Positions 25,301 to 37,300 of a stretch of 64,000 bases of DNA are shown piece by piece. Under the pieces are notes generated by a model that was given only the letters and a program-made list of their open reading frames with translations, did not search any database and had not been told where the DNA came from. Location of the stretch: positions 167,501 to 231,500 of the forward strand of contig NC_092567.1 in assembly GCF_037975245.1 (NCBI RefSeq), read 5' to 3'. Source of the DNA: Apostichopus japonicus. Lineage: Eukaryota; Echinodermata; Holothuroidea; Aspidochirotida; Stichopodidae. Numbering within the stretch: the stretch's first letter is position 1; each line of letters starts with the position of its first letter. Made by a program: the position numbers and the translations under genes.

Positions 25301-28300
25301 TGTAATTCTACTTGTACCTATGCTGTTATACTTATACCACACATCTGCTGAGAGGTATGTATTTCTACTTGTACCTATGCTGTTATACTTATACCACACA
25401 TCTGCTGAGAGGTATGTAATTCTACTTGTACCTATGCTGTTATACTTATACCACACATCTGCTGAGAGGTATGTAATTCTACTTGTACCTATGCTGTTAT
25501 ACTTATACCACACATCTGCTGAGAGGTATGTAATTCTACTTGTACCTATGCTGTTATACTTATACCACACATCTGCTGAGAGGTATGTAATTCTACTTGC
25601 ACCTATGCTGTTATACTTATGCCACACATCTGCTGAGAGGTATGTAATTCTACTTGTACCTATGCTGTTATACTTATGCCACACATCTGCTGAGAGGTAT
25701 GTAATTCTACTTGTACCTATGCTGTTATACTTATGCCACACATCTGCTGAGAGGTATGTATTTCTACTTGTACCTATGCCTGTTATACTTATGCCACACA
25801 TCTGCTGAGAGGTATGTAATTCTACTTGTACCTATGCTGTTATACTTATGCCACACATCTGCTGAGAGGTATGTAATTCTACTTGTACCTATGCTGTTAT
25901 ACTTATATCACACATCTGCTGAGAGGTATGTAATTCTACTTGTACCTATGCTGTTATACTTATACCACACATCTGCTGAGAGGTATGTAATTCTACTTGT
26001 ACCTACGCTGTTATACTTATACCACACATCTGCTGAGAGGTATGTAATTCTACTTGTACCTATGCTGTTATACTTATACCACACATCTGCTGAGAGGTAT
26101 GTAATTCTACTTGTACCTATGCTGTTATACTTATACCATACATCTGCTGAGAGGTATTACACTTTGCATATGGAAATATATTTGTACAGACTGATGCATT
26201 GACAGTGTATCAAATTAGATAATGATGAATGTTGTTAGCAAAACAAAAATACACTCAAGACAGAAATGATTACAGCAAATATGTATCCTTGCACATTGCA
26301 CTGTAATGATGGATTGTACATCTTACAAAGCAAGCAATTGGTTTCCATGCCATATTTAACTTTCATCAATTTCATTTTTTATGAAGGTCATGCTCAAATG
26401 TGAATTCTAATTTCATGAATTATCAGCTCTTGTAAAAATTGAGAAAATATCTGATAGAACTCTGTTTTTTTTTATAGCAAGATCTTTTGAAGAATTTTCT
26501 GTTGCTATTTCAGCACCTTGAAAGCTTTTATAATAGTCCATTGTCAAGATAATTTGACCCTCAGTATCCAAGCAATGCATTAAAGGATAGAGATAACTGC
26601 CTCTAGAGCCCTAAAGACCCTCAGTATCCAAGCAATGCATTAAAGGATAGAGATAAATGCCTCTAGAGTCCTAAAGACCCTCAGTATCCAAGCAATGCAT
26701 TAAAGGATAGAGATAACTGCCTCTAGAGCCCTAAAGACCCTCAGTATCCAAGCAATGCATTAAAGGATAGAGATAAATGCCTCTAGAGTCCTAAAGACCC
26801 TCAGTATCCAAGCAATGCATTAAAGGATAGAGATAACTGCCTCTAGAGTCCTAAAGACCCTCAGTATCCAAGCAATGCATTAAAGGATAGAGATAACTGC
26901 CTCTAGAGCCCTAAAGACCCTCAGTATCCAAGCAATGCATTAAAGGATAGAGATAACTGCCTCTAGAGCCCTAAAGACCCTCAGTATCCAAGCAATGCAT
27001 TAAAGGATAGAGATAACTGCCTCTAGAGTCCTAAAGACCCTCAGTATCCAAGCAATGCATTAAAGGATAGAGATAACTGCCTCTAGAGTCCTAAAGACCC
27101 TCAGTATCCAAGCAATGCATTAAAGGATAGAGATAACTGCCTCTAGAGTCCTAAAGACCCTCAGTATCCAAGCAATGCATTAAAGGATAGAGATAACTGC
27201 CTCTAGAGCCCTAAAGACCCTCAGTATCCAAGCAATGCATTAAAGGATAGAGATAACTGCCTCTAGAGCCCTAAAGACCCTCAGTATCCAAGCAATGCAT
27301 TAAAGGATAGAGATAACTGCCTCTAGAGCCCTAAGGACCCTCAGTATCCAAGCAATGCATTAAAGGATAGAGATAACTGCCTCTAGAGCCCTAAAGACCC
27401 TCAGTATCCAAGCAATGCATTAAAGGATAGAGATAACTGCCTCTAGAGCCCTAAAGACCCTCAGTATCCAAGCAATGCATTAAAGGATAGAGATAACTGC
27501 CTCTAGAGTCCTAAAGACCCTCAGTATCCAAGCAATGCATTAAAGGATAGAGATAACTGCCTCTAGAGTCCTAAAGACCCTCAGTATCCAAGCAATGCAT
27601 TAAAGGATAGAGATAACTGCCTCTAGAGTCCTAAGGAGCTTTGGATTCGAAAGGTTCTACTCTGCATCTAAGGTTACAATTGAAATTTGAAGGCAGTTTT
27701 TACATCATCATATTTATAAATCTACCACTTTAAGTCCAAAAATTCCTAACGTTTAGGTTATGGAATAAACTTTGGAGATGTGCAAGTGAAAAACTGTATG
27801 ACATTAACTTTGAGGGATATGATTTTTTTTAACTAAATGGTTTCATCACTGGGTTATTATTATTTTGGTTAAAACAGCATTATTTTGTTAGCTTCTTGAA
27901 TTAATCTTAGCATATTTTGAGAATCTGATAATCCTACAACAGGTCAGCCTCACTTTTCCAGTTTTATTCAAATGTCCAGGAAAAAGTAGAAACTTTATGC
28001 CAGGTCAGTAACTACTGTTTGCATAACTTACTAGAACTTAGATATTGAAAGAGTGTCTGGGTGACAATTTCTTCAAAAATTTATTCCAGTTAATCTATAT
28101 TTTCTTCAAACAATATCTCACAGAATGCCTTGGTTTGATCATTCAATCTTATTTGGGGAAATTTTTGTCTGGTTTGGTACAATTGCAAAATATTGCAGAC
28201 CAACTCAATTCAAAAGCTGCTTAAAGGTGACATCTATGTTTACAATTATCATCACAGCAGTCATTTTTGTTCTACATTTTAACAATACTTACAGATCCTC

Positions 28301-31300
28301 TCTTGGGGCCGCGAGCCCATTCAACTACGATCCTCTGGCCTTCTATCTCCCGGTCATTTTCGTATCTCATGGCATCCTGAAGTGCAATATAAATGTCAGA
28401 GCTTGTAAATGCTTCTTTATAAGGTATACCATACTTCTAATTGGTAACCTTCAAATGTAACAAACAATTTAAAGAAACACATACATAGACCCAAATGTAA
28501 TTTTAATCTTTCTTCAGAGAAATGGTTCAACTACTATTCTTTTTAGAGTCAGATACCAAAGTTGTCAGAGAGTGTCATTCAGTCCCCACTGTACTGTCAG
28601 TGACTCTGAGATTGATTATGTTTAGGCTTGCCTTCCTTTGTCTGCTTATGAAGTATCTTTAATGCATAAAACAGATTACAAAATGGTAATATTTAATCTA
28701 TGCCAGTAAACCATCAACAGAAACTTATATTGTCCCTAGAGCATACCGAAATACTGTATTAATTCCTTTCCTCTCTCAGAAAGAAATAACTATGCATAAA
28801 AGCATAACACAATGTCACTAGTTTGCCAAAGTCTAATTAAATACCTCATACAATGATACCTCATAAGTCCCATATGAATTTTTCTTTCTGCTTGGAGAGT
28901 TGTTCACTTAACACATCTCACAATGGTTGTTGTTAAGGGTTGGGATTGCTGCTCCTTCAAAATATGTCCACTAACTTTTGTTTCCTGTAACTCTCTTAGA
29001 ATCTATATAAATTTCATACTGTAATATTTGACAAGACACTGCTTTTAACAAATTGAAACAGAACTTTTGTGGTTCAGTTAGAAGCTGGTACAGAGTGGTC
29101 ACATTGTATTAAGTCACTGGGACTTCAACCAAACAGTCAATATATTTAGGGAAAGGTGTGTTACTGAAGAACAGCAGTAAACAACACAATATTCAGGCCT
29201 GGTCATTTTGTTCTGTTCGTGACAAAGGTCAAAGTGATAGTACATGCGACGATAATGCCATCTTATTGAATAACAGTGAAGGGCAATGTTTGGTTTCAAA
29301 GTAAGATATCTAACTCCATGTAGGAAAGAATGAAGGCTCCCATCTTTCTGTCTTGAACTCTTCCCTATATTTTACTGCTGTGTGTGGTAAATGTGTGCTT
29401 TGAAAAATGTTTATATTGCTTTGGAAGTAGACAAAAGGAATGTCAAACACCAGAAGACGTAACCATAGCAACTTAAGATTCATTAGAATATATACATATC
29501 TTATCGTGAGAAACTCAACATTCACAAAGTACTTTTTAACCTACTTAAGGACCCTAAGCCTAACCATTTTAAGGGACCATACCTAACCATGAAGAGAATT
29601 TTAATGAAAGCATACCTGAGACATGCATATGTCTAAAAGCAATATTGTGTTTTATCGGCAATTTTACCAACCTACAGAGTATTATTCAGAGCTGTGTTGA
29701 TCAACTTTAGCAATCCTACATTTTTTCATCTGATGAAAATTTATTATGTTGCCAAACATTTGATACAAAAACATCTGTTAAAAATGGGAAAACAGGAGAG
29801 AGTCCTAGCAGTAGTTGGTGGTATTTTTAAAACAATATTCAAGCACCAGCAGTTATTCATATTAAATGAAACATTGAATATTTCAATTGATTTATTGGAG
29901 GCCAGTGTGGAAGAGGGTACCACATCTGTTTGCTTCAAGTTTACTTTACAACCTGTGACAAGTTCAAATATCCAAAGGAGAGACCAAATGCAAACTCCAC
30001 TGAAATACAACGTGACCCTCTTCCCTTGGTCGAATAAATTGACATGGAATTACTTGTAGACTAATATATAAACAAGCAAATTAAGCCATATGACTTTTAA
30101 TGGTCCTCAATATTTCAAAGTATCTAAGGCACTAGAAACTGTAGATGGTCAACTTTGTAATCTTCAAGGTAAAGTTACAGTCTGCTGATACCTCATGTAA
30201 ACAAAATCATGTCAGAATGACAAATTACTGCAAGTAATTAAATTTCTATGCCAAAAAACCCATTACATAAAATTTAAGGTATCAAGCATCCTGGAAAGCA
30301 GTTTACTTTGAATACAAGTTTATAAATTTAACATTTGATCAAGTGGATTGGGTCAGAAGTTTTATGTTAATGTAAAGTACAGCTCTATAAGATATGAATG
30401 GAAATTTGCTTCAAACATCCATGTAGATGATATAATCAACCACTCATTGACTATCATTGTCCTAGGCTAGCTGAACATTACCTATCTATTAGTAATTGCA
30501 TTCAGCAATAACACCTCATGTTAGAAGAAATCTATGAGATGACATTTGCAACCAGCAATGTGAAATATTTTAACTTGTAACCATGCAAGTAACAAACTAT
30601 TTCAAAGTAATTTCAAAGTAAGATGTTAGTACCAATGAAACCATGTTTTACAACCCAACACTTTTTGATGATGAGTAACATTCATTTATAACACAATTTG
30701 ACTTTAACAAAGTGGTAAATGTGACCTGTTTTTTCTACCTTACAATAATATTGCTTAGTTCCCAGTCAATGTGATAAAAGCATTTGGAAAAGCAAAATTT
30801 CAGCCTTAATTCAGTCTAAGCTTGTAACTAACTGGATGAACTGTACCACTGTATACGAACTTCAGAGTGACTTGATCTAGTTTGTGATAATCCTGTGATC
30901 ACCACGTTGATCACCACCCTTCAAATAGTATCAAACCACCAGACCATGACATAACCTTGGACCTATGAGGCTCACAAAATGAAACTCAAATGCCTTACCT
31001 TCTCCCATCATCCCCATCAAGATAAACATTATCAGAGTCATGCACATAAGCCACAAATTAACTGTTAGATCAAATTGAAATGTCTGTGTATGTAACTTAC
31101 CTGCATTGCATGTTTGCAGAGGACTGTACTGTACACAATGTTACTTAGAGGAATGCACATTCCATCGCTATGACAACCTTACATAACAGAAAATACTGCA
31201 TATATACTAGTCCCCAGAGTAACATCCAACTCTTTCAATTTTCTCATTCAGTCTTATTTAGATCAACGTATCTGCCATTAGAATTATAATTCCACACTAA

Positions 31301-34300
31301 AATTTGAGAAGTTCTATCAAATTTTGTCAAAACTAATACATCAATATTATTACAATAATTAATTTCTCTGCCTCGAGATAACCCCATCATATTTGCAACT
31401 ACAGGGTACAACTTTTAGCCAATATAACAAACTTTTGTTTACTACCTAATTAACTACAAATATTTCCTTTTGGCAAACCACTTTTGGAGTAAACATTTTT
31501 GATATTAACTACTCTGTTGTTTTAATTACCCTACTTCCCTCCCAGAAAATATGTGAACGATCTCTACCCTCCATCTCGACCGCTGGACAGGTCTTGCATC
31601 AAAAAGACTTGGCTTTTGGCATGTTTGGTTGGAAAGGCTCCAACAGGCTGTCTTTTTGTCTAACGGTAAGCGCAAAACTTAGGCTCAACAGGGAGCTTCT
31701 GGTCACCCACGGTAACATACGGCCCGTTTGAAAGGTCTGTCGGTTTCGGGTTATTTGCCATTTTGTCAGACAATTTGGCAATGAGAGGAAATGTGGCTGA
31801 GCAGGTAAGTCAGGCGTGGCGTAGATTGGCTTAGCAATCAAACAGGGTAGCAAAAGGTAGAACTTTGGCACTCTGTGTGTCAAAAATTGTTCAATAAAGA
31901 GTAAATATTCAAGAAAATAAAAATCACTGAAGTGTGATAAAGATGATAATTTCTTCTAATATTGCACCCTCATATCTAATGATAAATATCTTGTTGCAAA
32001 GGATACCAATAATTCATGCAAAATGGACTTAGGCAACCGTTCCACACAAAAAGTGTGTCATACACTATAGATCTTTAAAATAGTAAGATATATTTCAAAA
32101 TGTAAACCTTGAAAATATGGATAAAGTACAATATGAAACTTAGCATGCATGTACTTTTACAAAATATGTTTAAAATCTGCTATGACATTGGCTCAACTGT
32201 TACAACCCAAGCAGTGTCCTTTTGTATGGTGAAAACAAAGTAAACATTTTCAACATTTTATGATTCATAGATATGTTAGATGTAGGTTCATAAATTGTTA
32301 CTATTTCCTGAGAATATGTTCTGAGATTTTCTAACTTAAACCCAATGTTTGCATTAGATGTGTCTACTTAGCTTCACAAACATAATGTCTTGGCTGTGCT
32401 AGGTCTCGGCATTACTCAATCTATGGAGAAATTTGATGAGTCTGTTGTGGTCTGAATGGTACAGTATTGATAACTGCTTGAGTAGTATGGTTTCCTATGA
32501 GACAATCTGTTGTGGTCTGAATGGTACAGTATTGATCACTGCTTGAGTAGTATGGTTTCCTATGAGACAATCTGTTGTGGTCTGAATGGTACAGTATTGA
32601 TAACTGCTTGAGTAGTATGGTTTCCTATGAGACAATCTGTTGTGGTCTGAATGGTACAGTATTGATAACTGCTTGAGTAGTATGGTTTCCTATGAGACAA
32701 TCTGTTGTGGTCTGAATGGTACAGTATTGATAACTGCTTGAGTAGTATGGTTTCCTATGAGACAATCTGTTGTGGTCTGAATGGTACAGTATTGATAACT
32801 GCTTGAGTAGTATGGTTTCCTATGAGACAATCTGTTGTGGTCTGAATGGTACAGTATTGATAACTGCTTGAGCAGTGTGGTTTCCTATGAGACAATCTGT
32901 TGTGGTCTGAATGGTACAGTATTGATAACTGCTTGAGGAGTATGGTTTCCTATGAGACAATCTGTTGTGGTCTGAATGGTACAGTATTGATAACTGCTTG
33001 AGCAGTATGGTTTCCTATGAGACAATCTGTTGTGGTCTGAATGGTACAGTATTGATAACTGCTTGAGCAGTATGGTTTCCTATGAGACAATCTGTTGTGG
33101 TCTGAATGGTACAGTATTGATAACTGCTTGAGCAGTATGGTTTCCTATGAGACAATCTGTTGTGGTCTGAATGGTACAGTATTGACAACTGCTTGAGCAG
33201 TATGGTTTCCTATGAGACAATCTGTTGTGGTCTGAATGGTACAGTATTGACAACTGCTTGAGCAGTATGGTTTCCTATGAGACAATCTGTTGTGGTCTGA
33301 ATGGTACAGTATTGATAACTGCTTGAGCAGTATGGTTTCCTATGAGACAATCTGTTGTGGTCTGAATGGTACAGTATTGATAACTGCTTGAGCAGTATGG
33401 TTTCCTATGAGACAATCTGTTGTGGTCTGAATGGTACAGTATTGATAACTGCTTGAGCAGTATGGTTTCCTATGAGACAATCTGTTGTGGTCTGAATGGT
33501 ACAGTATTGATAACTGCTTGAGCAGTGTGGTTTCCTATGAGACAATCTGTTGTGGTCTGAATGGTACAGTATTGATAACTGCTTGAGCAGTGTGGTTTCC
33601 TATGAGACAATCTGTTGTGGTCTGAATGGTACAGTATTGATAACTGCTTGAGCAGTGTGGTTTCCTATGAGACAATCTGTTGTGGTCTGAATGGTACAGT
33701 ATTGATAACTGCTTGAGTAGTCTGGTTTCCTATGAGACAATCTGTTGTGGTCTGAATGGTACAGTATTGATAACTGCTTGAGTAGTATGGTTTCCTATGA
33801 GACAATCTGTTGTGGTCTGAATGGTACAGTATTGATAACTGCTTGAGTAGTATGGTTTCCTATGAGACAATCTGTTGTGGTCTGAATGGTACAGTATTGA
33901 TAACTGCTTGAGTAGTCTGGTTTCCTATGAGACAATCTGTTGTGGTCTGAATGGTACAGTATTGATAACTGCTTGAGTAGTATGGTTTCCTATGAGACAA
34001 TCTGTTGTGGTCTGAATGGTACAGTATTGATAACTGCTTGAGTAGTATGGTTTCCTATGAGACAATCTGTTGTGGTCTGAATGGTACAGTATTGATAACT
34101 GCTTGAGTAGTGTGGTTTCCTATGAGACAATCTGTTGTGGTCTGAATGGTACAGTATTGATAACTGCTTGAGTAGTATGGTTTCCTATGAGACAATCTGT
34201 TGTGGTCTGAATGGTACAGTATTGATAACTGCTTGAGTAGTATGGTTTCCTATGAGACAATCTGTTGTGGTCTGAATGGTACAGTATTGATAACTGCTTG

Positions 34301-37300
34301 AGTAGTCTGGTTTCCTATGAGACAATCTGTTGTGGTCTGAATGGTACAGTATTGATAACTGCTTGAGTAGTATGGTTTCCTATGAGACAATCTGTTGTGG
34401 TCTGAATGGTACAGTATTGATACCTGCTTGAGTAGTATGGTTCCTATGAGACACTCTGTTGTGGTCTGAATGGTACAGTATTGATGGGATTATCCTCCTT
34501 TATTATAGATGCATTGCAGCAACAATGAATCGTCTATGAGAACTTACTTAACGAGTTACTTCGTTACTCATGAGTAGTTGATGCAAACCGATCTAATCAG
34601 ACTTACCTGTGCATCTCTCTTGTATTGGTAATCAACAAAGGCATATGCTGCAAGATAAAGAAAACAACTGATATTATACAAACTTATTCCAGAAAAAGAA
34701 CTGGTATAATTTCTCCTTCTAAATGCTTTGATCAATTAATTCAATTTCTATAGTTTAAACTTGTTTATTAACTGTCTCATTTGTTTTTCATTTCAGAATA
34801 AAAGAAATACAAACCAATCAAAGAAAAAACAACTTTTCAATTTCTTACAAACTGACCGACAGAGGTGAAGTGGCTAAAATTTGTTAACGGTGGTCCATAA
34901 ATTTCTATGGCATTACACGGTCTATTTGGTTGCTCTACTGTCACAGTTAACACTGCATTTGCACTGCAAATACTGTCACTGAAGCCTTTTGGTATTGTAC
35001 TGTAGATTTGCTCGAAGTAACATCTGTTAACCTTCCCTTAACCTGTTAATCTGTTAACCATCTGTTAAAATCACCCTCACAGTCGACCTGTACATTTGCT
35101 ACTAAAAACAGATAAATAACAAACAATAGAGTTGATCTACTTGGGTCACATTTTTGTAGTGCTCAGTAGTTAATCCTCTTCAAAGTACAATGGAATGTGA
35201 TCATAGTTAATTGTATATTTCAGCTTTGATCTTCCTCATCAATAATCTGAAAGTTAACCTGCTAACGTAACTTAACATTGCACTACAGAGACATACCTAT
35301 AACACTAGTCTGCACAGTAAGTCTTCAGAAAGTAATTTCAACTTATTCATCAGCCAATATCCACTTAAGTAGCACTGTTGATGCCAGGATAACAGTTAGG
35401 AGTATTGGGGTGTCAATTGGGACACATACATACATGTATGTGAGTAAATGCTACATACAGTATTTACCAGCGCCATGCACTAAGAAGGAAAAGTGAAGTA
35501 AATCCCAACATAAAAACTGGTTTTCACCGAGCTTTAACTGTGAACTTGATCACTTCTTTGTCACACAAACTAAAAAGGATTTTCTTTAATCAACAATGCT
35601 TGCAAGGAATAATTTAGTGTTCCAATTTTTGTGTAGCAGTTATAAAGGGTTCGGAACTTTGTCTAGTACTATACAGACTCTGTGTAGTAGAACTGCTATA
35701 ACTTGCGATAAATGGCAATATGCAATGAAAATGTTGGTACTCACCCATGCCAGTTCCTGTGATACAAAATGAAAGAGAATTTGTCACAAAGTCATACATG
35801 TGCAAAAAACATATTTTTTCAATGTTAGGCCTAGGCAAGGTTGTCATCCTGAAGGGATTTAGCTTCCTACATCCCTAAGGCTTCCCACGTATCAATGGCC
35901 ATTGAAGTACTTCACACTTAGTATTACTAAAAACAAGGGTACTCCTGTAAGTGACAGCTTGTCAGTCATAATGTCAAATTAACACCCACATTTTTTTCTC
36001 CAAATTTGACAAACAGGCTACAGTTAGACAGACTAGAAGACAGATGTAGATCATACTCATAGGGTTAAACTTAGGCCACCACCTACAGCAAGAAAGTTAA
36101 GATACAGTAGCCATATGGACTGTTTTAGGATCAAGCAAGCATGGCAAAAAAATTGCTGCAACTTAAAGCCCATTCTGAAATAGCAAGCTTGACTGTATTT
36201 TTGAAGTGTTTTGTTATATCCTTTTTATAAATTATTATCTTGTGCTTAATAATATAATTGTTCCAACTAAACTTACTTGTAACAAGATATTGAATAGTGG
36301 TGAAATTAATGCATTAGGGACAGGTAGCCATCTTACGGGAAAAGGCACTCCTACAAGTCATATTAAAGGGTGTGAAGAATCGCGCACAAAGAAACGTCTC
36401 ATGCCAGTAATCTGACCTAGTTTCGAATGAGGTGTGACAGAAATGTTAGACACCACCATCGATCCCAGAAAATACACACACAGCTTGCTACCGTCGGTAA
36501 TTAGACAATAGTGTACAGTCGATACATACAGCGACGTTCAATACCCACAACACAGCGTACATAGCAGCGTGGAAATCTCAGGCTTAGATAAAAGATAAAA
36601 AGGTATCACCTTTCATTACTGTCTGCATTTTGGGCTAAACTGCAGAATACCCCGCTACTTAAAATATTTTTATAGGTAGGCTACGAGGTACGCAGTGGAA
36701 AAATATTTATAGATAGCCTACGCGGTACGCAGACCTTCATAGAAAATTAATAAACTTAAATTAAAACCCTTCCTTAAAACGTAAACCCAATAGTTGATGT
36801 TTCGTTCTTTATACTTCGAAAAATAATGGTTTTTGCTCAAATCACAGTGATCGTAACTTTACTATATGGGCAATTCCACGGTTACTCACGTTACATTTTT
36901 GAAGACTTTGGCTTACAAATGGTCAGATAGCTCCACCATTCATTAATTTGAATGACTGCTCTCTATGCATTGATTGGGTAACAAATTTACCTGAACATTG
37001 GTAAAAACACAATTTGATTATCTTGTTTCTTGTAGGATATAGGTACATGAAAGTGTCGGTTACTCACGTTACATTTGAAAATCACCCTGATGCCAAAAAT
37101 AAACTTCATTCAAAAAGTGTCCTCATACTGGATATATTTGAAGAAAATGAATTCATGTTTTTTGGACCTTAGGTGATGATACAAATACTGAACACAATCA
37201 AAATCACATCTGGTTTCCTGTCTCGGTGAAAATGAGGCATTCACCGGTTACTCACGTTACGGTTACTCACGTTACAGTTTGTCCACCTATACAATACATA

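Noticed and set aside
30980-31010. Extra SR-gene exon ending AAG|GTAAGG on the - strand
   Set aside because: A good donor but no convincing acceptor, and exons 3 and 4 already join in phase with a complete RRM.
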